A DNA stretch of 36,091 nt from Hylemonella gracilis (GTDB taxonomy: Bacteria > Pseudomonadota > Gammaproteobacteria > Burkholderiales > Burkholderiaceae_C): NCBI GenBank assembly GCA_945862005.1, contig CAMAWQ010000007.1, positions 1 to 36,091 on the forward strand. Direction: 5' to 3'. A program made the translations under genes and the position numbers. Under the pieces are notes generated by a model. It searched no databases and was not told where the DNA came from. It saw only the letters and a list, made by a program, of their open reading frames with translations. Numbering within the stretch: the first letter of the stretch is position 1; every line of letters begins with the position of its first letter. This document shows positions 26,439 through 34,400 of this stretch, piece by piece.

Positions 26439-27749
26439 ATGAAAGCCACCCGAGTTCTGACCGGCATCACCACCTCAGGCACCCCGCATTTAGGCAACTA
26501 CGTGGGGGCCATTCGACCCGCCATAGCCGCCAGCCGCGCGGCTGGGGTGGAAAGCTTTTACTTTTTGGCCGACTACCACGCCCTGATCAAGGTGGACGAC
26601 CCAGCGCGCATTCAGCGCTCTACGCTTGAAATTGCCGCCACCTGGATTGCCTGCGGCCTAGACCCTGAGCGCGTGACTTTTTACCGACAGTCAGACATAC
26701 CGGAAATTCCCGAGCTCACTTGGTTTTTAACTTGCGTGTGCGGCAAAGGCTTGCTCAACCGCGCCCACGCCTACAAAGCCGCGGTAGATAAAAACACCGA
26801 GGCCCAGCAAGACCCCGATGCCGATGTCACGGCGGGCTTATTTATGTACCCCGTTCTCATGGCGGCAGACATTTTGATGTTCAACGCCCACCAAGTGCCG
26901 GTGGGCCGCGATCAAATTCAGCACATCGAAATGGCGCGCGATCTGGCGTCCAGCTTCAACCACCGCTATGGCGAACACTTTGTGCTGCCCGAGGCGCTCA
27001 TTGAAGACCATGTGGCCACCCTGCCTGGGCTAGATGGGCGCAAGATGAGTAAAAGCTACGACAACACCATCCCGCTTTTTGCGCCGCCCGAACAACTGCA
27101 AAAAATTATTGCTGGCATCAAAACCGACTCGCTTGCCCCCGGCGAACCCAAGACTACAGATGGGTCTGCACTGTTTCAGATTTACCAAGCCTTTGGCTCT
27201 GTCGCCGAATGCGACGCTATGCGTCAAGCCTACGCCCAAGGCATTGCCTGGGCAGATGCCAAGCACCAGTTGTTTGAGCGTATCAACCAAGAAATTTCAC
27301 CCTTGCGAGCCCGCTACGAAGGGCTGATGGCGCACCCCGAACAGCTCGAAGCGCTGCTGCAGGCAGGGGCCGCCAAAGCCCGGAGCATGGCCACCCCCAT
27401 GATGAGCCGAGCACGCCATGCGGTGGGCCTGCGCAACCTGCTGGATCTGCGTAACTCTAAGGTTTCACACAACGCAAAAGCTCATAAAACCGCACTGCCC
27501 AGTTTCAAACAATACCGGGATGCAGACGGCAAGTTTTACTTCAAACTGGTGGATGCAGCGGGCAAACTGTTGCTGCAAAGCCAAGGCTACGCCTCACCTC
27601 AAGACGCGGGGATAGACGTTAAAAAACTGCAGGCAGATCCTAAAGAACTTGCCAACCTGATTGGCAACCTTAATCTGATTGTTGCCACCGATTCGCAGCT
27701 TGAAGAGGCGCTAAATGCCCTCCAGCAACTTAAAGACACAGCAGCTTGA
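26439..27749 (+). CDS. trpS: Tryptophanyl-tRNA synthetase with C-terminal extension
   Basis: Class I synthetase charging tRNA-Trp, 436 aa (typical bacterial TrpS about 330-340). The catalytic core has HLGN at residues 17-20, GRDQIQHIEMARDLASSFN and KMSKS at 202-206. The extra 85 or so residues (from about 350) contain KFYFKLVDAAGKLLLQSQGYASPQDAG, which resembles the small YegP/DUF1508 module, followed by a helical tail. Long TrpS forms of this kind occur in Burkholderiales, so this is likely a lineage feature and not a fusion error. ATG 26439 has no strong ribosome binding site. Its stop is 86 bases before tRNA-Ser. Confidence 0.96.
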   Translation: MKATRVLTGITTSGTPHLGNYVGAIRPAIAASRAAGVESFYFLADYHALIKVDDPARIQRSTLEIAATWIACGLDPERVTFYRQSDIPEIPELTWFLTCVCGKGLLNRAHAYKAAVDKNTEAQQDPDADVTAGLFMYPVLMAADILMFNAHQVPVGRDQIQHIEMARDLASSFNHRYGEHFVLPEALIEDHVATLPGLDGRKMSKSYDNTIPLFAPPEQLQKIIAGIKTDSLAPGEPKTTDGSALFQIYQAFGSVAECDAMRQAYAQGIAWADAKHQLFERINQEISPLRARYEGLMAHPEQLEALLQAGAAKARSMATPMMSRARHAVGLRNLLDLRNSKVSHNAKAHKTALPSFKQYRDADGKFYFKLVDAAGKLLLQSQGYASPQDAGIDVKKLQADPKELANLIGNLNLIVATDSQLEEALNALQQLKDTAA

Positions 27750-27797
27750 GCAGGAGCGCTTGAAGGAGTGGCGCCTCAGGTAAAAGGGGATTGCCAC

Positions 27798-27824
27798 AGG
27801 GGCTGCACAGTACAATCAGCCCCT
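27798..27824 (+). promoter_or_regulatory. Hairpin with embedded -10 element ahead of the tRNA pair
   Basis: An 8-bp inverted repeat (AGGGGCTG 27798-27805 / CAGCCCCT 27817-27824) encloses an 11-base loop ending in TACAAT (27811-27816), a good -10 hexamer 20 bases before the mature tRNA-Ser. No convincing -35 is present at 17 bases (GGATTG is the best). The same hairpin, followed by TTC, could weakly end trpS transcription. Confidence 0.35.
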
Positions 27825-27835
27825 TTCGGCGCTGC

Positions 27836-27925
<90 letters not shown>

Positions 27926-27962
27926 AATGGGTATGTGCCATAATCCACCCCTTTATCTCTTT

Positions 27963-28047
27963 GCCCGGGTGATGAAATTGGTAGACGTAGGGGACTCAAA
28001 ATCCCCCGCCGCAAGGCGTGTCGGTTCGAGTCCGACCCCGGGCACCA
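27963..28047 (+). tRNA. tRNA-Leu (anticodon CAA)
   Basis: Type II tRNA: acceptor GCCCGGG / CCCGGGC, discriminator A and encoded CCA. The anticodon arm GGGGACTCAAAATCCCC has CAA, decoding UUG. Variable arm CGCCGCAAGGCGTG, T arm TCGGTTCGAGTCCGA. It lies 37 bases after tRNA-Ser, so the two are likely co-transcribed. A T-run at 28067-28072 follows but has no hairpin. Confidence 0.97.
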
Positions 28048-28102
28048 CCCTCTTGTAGTTTCCCCCTTTTTTCTATGCCGTCCTGTTTAGGCAGAATGTT
28101 GT

Positions 28103-28116
28103 TTGATTTGAGTCAA
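28103..28116. promoter_or_regulatory. FNR/CRP-like box ahead of the caspase-CHAT operon
   Basis: TTGATTTGAGTCAA matches the FNR/Anr consensus TTGATNNNNATCAA at all but one defined position; the palindrome extends by one more base pair on each side (GTTTGA / TCAAAC). It is centred 29 bases before the first ATG of the cassette, too close for standard class-II activation of a promoter feeding that start, so if functional it would more likely overlap the promoter and repress. A chance match cannot be excluded. Confidence 0.35.
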
Positions 28117-28138
28117 ACCTGATGGAACAAAGGGAACC

Positions 28139-28636
28139 ATGAAGCCACATTTTCGTATCCGCGCGCTGGTTGCAGTTTTAGCACTTTCGGCGCTTTCAGC
28201 CTGCAACACCACCCCCATCAACACTTCTGAGCCCATCACGCCGCAAGCTAGAGTGAGCTTTATTGACATTTCAAAGTTCGACCGTGAATTGGCCAGCTCT
28301 GTAGATTCGCCTCTGGAGTCTGTGGATGTGGTGTTTTATGACCGCGTGGGGCCCAACAACATGCCGGAACGCTTGCAAAAATGGTTGGCCGCCGTGGAAA
28401 AGAACGGCGGCGTGGTGCGTGTGGTGCCACCCCCTAATGAAATTGCGCCGCGTGACCCTTTGGCCCTACTTGGCTTGGTAGGCAGCTTGTTTAGCGTGAT
28501 CAAGAACCTGGCGGCGATCAACACAGACCGCGTGTTTGAAACGGTTAAAGGCCGTGACGCGGCCATTGCACTGGAACGAAACGCTGCTGGCGAGTTGGTG
28601 GTGGGTAAGCTGCAATTTACTAAACGCAAGCCATGA
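28139..28636 (+). CDS. Cassette gene 1: lipoprotein of unrecognised family
   Basis: 165 aa. A signal peptide with basic n-region (KPHFRIR) and lipobox LSAC places lipidation at Cys22; the next residue is Asn, not Asp, so outer-membrane localisation via Lol is expected. The mature part contains FIDISKFDRELASS, then VDVVFYDRVGPNNMPERLQKWLAAVEKNGGVVRVVPPP, then a hydrophobic stretch (LALLGLVGSLFSVIKNLAA, about residues 108-126), ending in a basic tail. I recognise no domain. The start is ATG 28139 with AGGGA just upstream. The stop overlaps the caspase ATG (ATGA), so the two are made together, which suggests it serves as its partner, anchor or inhibitor; this is inference. Confidence 0.85.
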   Translation: MKPHFRIRALVAVLALSALSACNTTPINTSEPITPQARVSFIDISKFDRELASSVDSPLESVDVVFYDRVGPNNMPERLQKWLAAVEKNGGVVRVVPPPNEIAPRDPLALLGLVGSLFSVIKNLAAINTDRVFETVKGRDAAIALERNAAGELVVGKLQFTKRKP

Positions 28637-30339
28637 CCAACGGCTTCTCCCGCTTTGTGCGAGCGGTAACAGCGTCTTGCTTTTCAACGGCTTTGCTTGC
28701 TGCCACGTTTTGCGCCATGCAGCCCGCACTGGCCCAAGACACATCTAATCGCACGGCCCTAATCATTGGCATTGGTGAATACGGCTATTCCGGCGTGACG
28801 TCTTTGACCGGGGTGCCTTATGACATGACCAGCGCCCAGCGTATTGCTTTGGCCATGGGCATTCCTGAAAAAAATATCAAAACCCTCATCAACGCCCAAG
28901 CCACCAAAGAAAATATTCTGAAAACTCTTCAAGAGTTGGGACGCAACACCCAGCCCGGCGCTCGGGCGTTTGTGTATTTTTCTGGGCATGGCACACGCTA
29001 TCCAGACCCTACTTCGGGCGGGTGCATTGAAGGGCTTTTGACCTACGAGGGTCAAACCATCACCAACAAAGAGCTGGCCAGTGCCAGCCAACAGCTGCAC
29101 CAAAACGCTGACAAGCTCATCACCTTAATGGATGCCTGCCACTCTGGCGGCGTTGCTAACGCCTTCAACACCCGCTCCGCCAACGCCAACCTTTTTAAAC
29201 CTAAGTTTTTTTTAAAGGCGGATGCATCTGCCAGTATGTGCAGCCAGCCCACCAACATGCGCACCCGTGCCTTCATTAACGAAGCTACACGGCTAGGCGC
29301 CTTGCAAGAAAACGTGGTTCAAATCACCTCGTCACGGCCCGACGAGGTCAGCTTTGACGAACCCGGCAAAGGTGGGCTTGCCACCCAAGGCCTGCGCGAT
29401 TGCTTGCTGGGCCAAGCCCAAGACACCGACGGATCCGGCGCAGTGAATTTGGCCGAAATTCAGAAGTGCGCGCAAAACTTTGTAGACAACAAACTTAAAA
29501 ATGTGCCGGGCTTGTCTCCCCACCACATCACCGTCAAGGGCAACCGAAATCTGATTCCGGTGATAGCACCTGTACCTGTATCAGCACCTGCGCCCGCAAT
29601 TGCTGCTCCACCTACACCCTTAATTGCCGCTGTGCCCGAAAGCACTTCTGTTCTGGCGGCTATTCAGCCTAACGCCTCATCCACCGAACCCTCTGCTGCT
29701 CAAACCACATCTCCACCGGCAGTTCAACCTGCCGCAACAAGGCCCGAGCCCGCCCCAGTGAAACCAGCTCCACAAGCTCCGGCCGAAGTTCAAATGGCTC
29801 CAGCTCCTGTCAAGCCTGCGCCGGTTGTGGTTCCGCCCGCCTTGGCCTCTTTGGCTACTCTCAAAGACATTGAACAGCAGCGCAACCCCAAGCGCAAAGT
29901 AGAGGTCAAACTCAGTAAACCGGCGCTCAAAATTGGCAAAGATTTGCTGGACCTGAGCATTCAGTCCAGTCATGCGGGCTATGTGTATTTGGTGCTTTTG
30001 GGCAGCGACAGCAAAAGTTTTTATGTGCTCTACCCCAATGGCCTAGACCAAAACAACAAAATATTGGCAGGCCAAACCTTGCGCATTCCCAAACCGGAAT
30101 GGCAAATTAAATCTGTTGGTCCTGCGGGTACCAACCACATGCTGGTGATGGTGTCAGACAGCCCACGCAAGCTTGACAGCTTGGTTATGGCAGAGCCCTC
30201 GGCGTCAGCGCCTTTTACCTATGCCTTAAACAATTTTGAAGGGCGCTCCGCGCTCATCCGTTTTTTAACCAGCTCAGGCGCCAACGGCTCTTCTGAGAGC
30301 TTTGGTGCCAAAATTCTTTCAGTCAAGGAGGTTCTATGA
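28633..30339 (+). CDS. Cassette gene 2: exported caspase-like (C14) protease with EF-hand loop and DUF4384-like domain
   Basis: 568 aa. Signal peptide to about residue 34 (PALA cut before QD). Peptidase C14/caspase fold from about residue 40: ALIIGIGEYGY, then the catalytic H119 in YFSGHG and C169 in LMDACHSGG. The S1 region SSRPDEVSFDE follows. DTDGSGAVNLAE at residues 264-275 has all the spacing of a calcium-binding EF-hand loop. Residues 308-403 form an Ala/Pro/Val-rich linker. The C-terminal part (about 423-515), GYVYLVLLGSDSKSFYVLYPN, resembles DUF4384, a domain often found at the end of exported bacterial caspases. Both catalytic residues are intact, so active protease is expected. Specificity (Asp, or Arg/Lys as in metacaspases) cannot be told. 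Overlaps its neighbours on both sides by ATGA. Confidence 0.92.
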   Translation: MTNGFSRFVRAVTASCFSTALLAATFCAMQPALAQDTSNRTALIIGIGEYGYSGVTSLTGVPYDMTSAQRIALAMGIPEKNIKTLINAQATKENILKTLQELGRNTQPGARAFVYFSGHGTRYPDPTSGGCIEGLLTYEGQTITNKELASASQQLHQNADKLITLMDACHSGGVANAFNTRSANANLFKPKFFLKADASASMCSQPTNMRTRAFINEATRLGALQENVVQITSSRPDEVSFDEPGKGGLATQGLRDCLLGQAQDTDGSGAVNLAEIQKCAQNFVDNKLKNVPGLSPHHITVKGNRNLIPVIAPVPVSAPAPAIAAPPTPLIAAVPESTSVLAAIQPNASSTEPSAAQTTSPPAVQPAATRPEPAPVKPAPQAPAEVQMAPAPVKPAPVVVPPALASLATLKDIEQQRNPKRKVEVKLSKPALKIGKDLLDLSIQSSHAGYVYLVLLGSDSKSFYVLYPNGLDQNNKILAGQTLRIPKPEWQIKSVGPAGTNHMLVMVSDSPRKLDSLVMAEPSASAPFTYALNNFEGRSALIRFLTSSGANGSSESFGAKILSVKEVL

Positions 30340-30992
30340 AACGTTCATATCTTCTAGGTTGTGTACTCGGCGGTCTGTACTTGGCCAGCAGCTGCCAAGT
30401 TGGCGCACAACCCCTGCAAAACGCCACGGTAGACCAGCTGGTCGAACAGCTGGCCCCCAGCACCCCCATGCGCACCCGCGGCATGCGCAATTTGGCGCCA
30501 CAAAGGGCCCCAGGTGCTACTGCCGGCACGGACGCAGTGGCAGTCAATGCTCCCGACGCCACAACTGGCACCTCTACCAACATGGCGGCTGGTACATCAA
30601 CTTCTTTGGCCTCATCTTCAGCGGCTGCCGATACCCCAACAGCCCCAGAGGCACCGCGCAGTGTGGACTTGGTCATCAACTTCAACTTTGATTCAGCCAG
30701 CCTTCAGCCTGCCAGCAAGCCGCTGCTGGATGTGTTGGCCATTGCCTTGAGCAGCGACAAACTCAAAACCATTCGATTTAAGGTGGAGGGCCATACCGAC
30801 GCCAAAGGCCAACAGGCCTATAACCAACAGCTCAGCAGCCGCAGAGCGGAATCGGTGGTGAGCTACTTGACAGAAAAAGGCGTGCCCAAAGACCGCATGC
30901 TGCCCGAAGGCAAAGGCTTTTCCGAGTTGCTGTACCCCGAAAAACCCACTGCCATGGAAAACCGCAGAGTTCGCATTACCGCGTTGCAATAA
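30336..30992 (+). CDS. Cassette gene 3: OmpA-family peptidoglycan-binding protein
   Basis: 218 aa. N-terminal signal peptide ending around VGAQ (a weaker lipobox-like ASSC at Cys20 is an alternative). A short helical segment and a Ser/Thr/Ala-rich linker (about 55-105) lead to an OmpA C-terminal domain at 110-217: INFNFDSASLQPASKPLL, VEGHTDAKG with D155, and LSSRRAESV with R170. D155 and R170 are the pair that holds diaminopimelate in the wall, with the standard 15-residue spacing. There is no beta-barrel, so it acts as a soluble or tethered wall anchor. The ATG overlaps the caspase stop, and AAGGAGG 5 bases upstream is the strongest ribosome binding site of the cassette, which suggests high expression. 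Confidence 0.9.
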   Translation: MKRSYLLGCVLGGLYLASSCQVGAQPLQNATVDQLVEQLAPSTPMRTRGMRNLAPQRAPGATAGTDAVAVNAPDATTGTSTNMAAGTSTSLASSSAAADTPTAPEAPRSVDLVINFNFDSASLQPASKPLLDVLAIALSSDKLKTIRFKVEGHTDAKGQQAYNQQLSSRRAESVVSYLTEKGVPKDRMLPEGKGFSELLYPEKPTAMENRRVRITALQ

Positions 30993-31009
30993 ATCAAAGG
31001 GAAATTCAA

Positions 31010-31477
31010 ATGGCCAAGTCCAAGCACTTAGTTGTATCTTGTGCCCTAACAGCTTGCGTGGCGCTACTGAGCCCTCTGGCCCACTCTGCGCCGCCGCAGC
31101 TGGTGAGCACTGAAGAAATGCAAGCCTCTAATGCGGCGCCACCCCCGTTTGTGGCACGCTCAGTACCCGACCGTAATGCGCCCCAAATTGAGCTGCTCAA
31201 CCCCAAACTGCCCAGCACCGTGAGCTCGCCCACCCCCATTGAGGTGAAATTTCAACCCGCTGCATCCAGCCAAGTCAAACCTGAGACCTTTAAGGTGTTG
31301 TATGGCAGCTTTCAAATAGACATCACCCGCCGCATCTTGAACGTGGCCAAAGTGACCGATTCGGGTATTCAGGTGCAAGAAGCATCTTTACCCAAAGGCA
31401 AACACAAGCTGCTGATGCAAATTGAAGACAACGCCGGGCGGATCGGTAGCCGCCAAGTGGAGTTTGAGGTCAACTGA
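31010..31477 (+). CDS. Cassette gene 4: small exported Ig-like protein
   Basis: 155 aa. Signal peptide cleaved near AHSAPP (residue 27). A proline-rich spacer is followed by one beta-rich domain (about 58-155): PKLPSTVSSPTPIEVKFQPA, VLYGSFQIDITRRI, LPKGKHKLLMQIEDNAGRIGSRQVEFEV. The pattern of strands with a final DNxGR turn resembles bacterial Ig-like/cadherin-like domains used for binding, with no enzyme motif. AAGGGAA precedes the ATG; 17 bases after gene 3 and 3 bases before gene 5. Likely a binding partner in the periplasm; specific role unknown. Confidence 0.8.
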   Translation: MAKSKHLVVSCALTACVALLSPLAHSAPPQLVSTEEMQASNAAPPPFVARSVPDRNAPQIELLNPKLPSTVSSPTPIEVKFQPAASSQVKPETFKVLYGSFQIDITRRILNVAKVTDSGIQVQEASLPKGKHKLLMQIEDNAGRIGSRQVEFEVN

Positions 31478-31480
31478 GCC

Positions 31481-34400
31481 TTGAACACTCCCAGCGCCAC
31501 CCAGATGACACACATGTCGAGGTCTTGGAGGTGGCTTGTCTTGGTGTTGAGTGTTGGGGGGCTCGTCTGTTTACTGCACCCCTCCCTAAGTTTGGCGCAA
31601 TCGGACGCACCCGAAACCCTGCAACTACCCTCGGAAGAGCTGGCTAGGCTGCGTGAAGTTCTGAACCGCCCCATAGATCCCAACAGCCTGAACCAAACCA
31701 AAGAAGAGCTCTACAAACTCAAAGATAACGCAGCCTGGCGTTTAGGCGACATGGTCAAACGCGAAGAGGTGCTGCGCGAATGGGCACAGATCAGCAACGA
31801 CGGCAAATGGACGCTTCGCGACTATTTGGCAGGCACCGAAAAGCGCGCAGAGGCCTACGCTATTGGCAAGGAGCTGATAGAGGTGATGAAATTTCCACCC
31901 TCTGCCGCCCGAATTCGTGTCACGCTGGCGTCCAACAACATTGACGACAGCAACCTAAAAGAAGCGGGCAGGCTGCTGGACCAAGCTGAAAAAATTATCA
32001 AGGAGGAGTGGCGCAATGTGCCACCTAGAGGGGCCAACACTTTTCACATGGCTAGGGCCGAGATGGAGTTTCACAACATCAAGGCCCTGTATTTATGGCG
32101 AATGTCTCGCTGGGCCGAATCGGTGCAGAGCTCAGAACTCTCCATCCGTAAGGGCAAAGAGATGATCAAAAACGACGCTCAAGCAGATGAGCGTCAAAAG
32201 CAATTTTCAAAAAACTACTTGATTTTTTGCCACAACATTTTGGCCTTAACCCAAATGACATCGGGTCAATATGCCAATGCAGAGTGGAGCCTTAGGGAGG
32301 CTTACAAGCTGGCTAAAGAATTTAAGTTCAGCGATAACCAACTGATCGGTGTGTTCAATCGATATGCAGACTTAAGAAACGCTTTGGGTCTTACCGATGA
32401 AGCCAAGGCTTACGCAGAAAAAAGCTTGGCCTTACTCACAGCCCAGGGGTACAAACCAGGCTCATTCAACTGGGTATTTGCCAGCAACAAAATTTCGCTA
32501 GCTCTTACTATTGCGGGCAAATGGAAAGAGGCCTTAAACCAGTTTGAACTGGTAGATCAAGAAGTTTCCAAACTCAAAACACAATCGTCTCAGTCTCGCC
32601 TGTCCTTTGTGCGGGGTTTGGTTTACATGAACAATGACAAAGCCACCGATGCCCTTAAATATTTGGAGCCCACCTTCAAATGGCATGTTCAAAATTTTGG
32701 CGAGAACCATTACCAAACTGCCGTTGCCGGTGGTCTTTTGGCCTCGGCTTTGAGCCTTTCTGGGCAGCCTACTTTAGCTAGGCCGCAGTTTGAGCAAGCC
32801 ATGCGCAACATCACTGCGCCTGAAGTGCTCACAGGAGACTTTGCCGAGACCGCATTTCAAAAAGCGGCCAAGCGCTTTGTATTTCAAACCTACTTGCAGC
32901 TTTTGTCTAAAACCGCATCTCAAAACCCCAAAGATGCAGAAACTATTTTTGGGCTGGCAGATTTCCTGAATGCCTCGTCGGTTCAGCAGGCTCTGAGCGA
33001 TGCCGCGGTGCGCTCAGGTATTGATGTGCCCGTTTTGTCGGACATCATCCGCAAAGAGCAAGACGCCAAAGGAGAAATGACCAGCTTGCTGTCTTACCTG
33101 TCCAGCCAAAGCGGCGAAGGCGACGTCCGCCGCATCACACCGCAGGTGGTCGAGCAAATGCGCGTGAGGCTGCGCGAACTCGAAGCTGAGCGCCGCAAGT
33201 ACAAAGAAGACATTGCCCAGCGGTTTCCAGACTACTTTCAGCTCATTCAGCCCCGCTCGCCTAAACCTTCAGACATTGCCAAGCTGCTCAAACCCGACGA
33301 AGTGTTTGTGTCAGTGCTGCCCATGGACGCCGAAACGTTTGTATGGGGCATCAATGCGCAGGGAGATATTCATTTCCACCGGTGGGCCTTGAGCGAAAAG
33401 GCCATGAATGCGCTGGTAGAGCGAGTGCGCCAAACTTTGGACGTGGCCGGTTACGGCACCCAAGCACCCGCATTTGATGCAGCGGGCTCGCACCAGATTT
33501 ATCAGGGCTTGTTGGGGCCGCTAGAGCGCATGCTTGCTGGCAAACACCATATGGTGCTTGCCACTTCCGGCCCCTTGGCAAAACTGCCCCTTGCGGTGCT
33601 GGTGCGCACAACTGGTAAGGCCAAAGCGGCTGCCCCGCATTACTTGATTCAAGACATGGCGGTCAGCCACGTGCCTACAGCCAGCGGCTGGATGGCCCTT
33701 AAACGGTTTGGCAAGGTGGGCACCACTGGTCGACCCTTGGTGGCTTGGGGAGACCCTGTGTTTGAAGCCAAGCAATTGGCCATCAACACCAGCGGTAGCG
33801 CACAAGTGCGCTCGGCACTTGCGATTAGGTCAGTTTTGGAACCCCGCACACTCCCCCAAGGCGGCCTAGAAACGGGGGTGATGAATTTTGTGGACTATGC
33901 CCAATTGGCCCCACTGCCCGAAACGCGAGACGAAGTATTGGAATTGGCGCAAATTTTGGGCAGCCTGCCCGATCAGGATCTGTTTTTAGGGCCCAAAGCC
34001 ACCCGCAAATCGGTGCTGCAACACAGCAGCTCAGGCCAGTTGGCTCAAAAACAGGTGGTGGTGTTTGCCACCCACGGCCTATTGGCCGGAGACCTGCCCA
34101 ACCTAAACCAACCCGCCTTGGCCATGGCGGTGACTTCCAACCCGGCAGAGTCACCCCTGCTCACGCTGGATGACGTGCTGAGCTTGAAGCTGAACGCAGA
34201 CTGGGTGGTCCTGTCGGCCTGCAACACCGCCGGTGCTGACGGAAAAGCCCAAGAGGCACTCAGTGGTTTGGCGCGCGGCTTTTTTTACGCAGGCAGCCGC
34301 AGCTTGCTGGTGACGCACTGGTCTGTGGAGTCTGAAAGCGCCATGCTGCTCACCACTCGCACCTTTGAAGCCTACAAAACCCATCCCGACATGCGCCGCG

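Noticed and set aside
27930-28150. CRISPR array or integrase attachment repeat near the tRNA genes and the protease cassette
   Set aside because: No repeated units with regular spacing, and no second copy of the tRNA-Leu 3' end was seen downstream near 34505.
30336-30395. Gene 3 as a lipoprotein (ASSC at Cys20)
   Set aside because: The residue at -3 is Ala and not Leu/Val/Ile, and a good signal peptidase I site follows (VGA before QP); kept only as an alternative in the feature entry.
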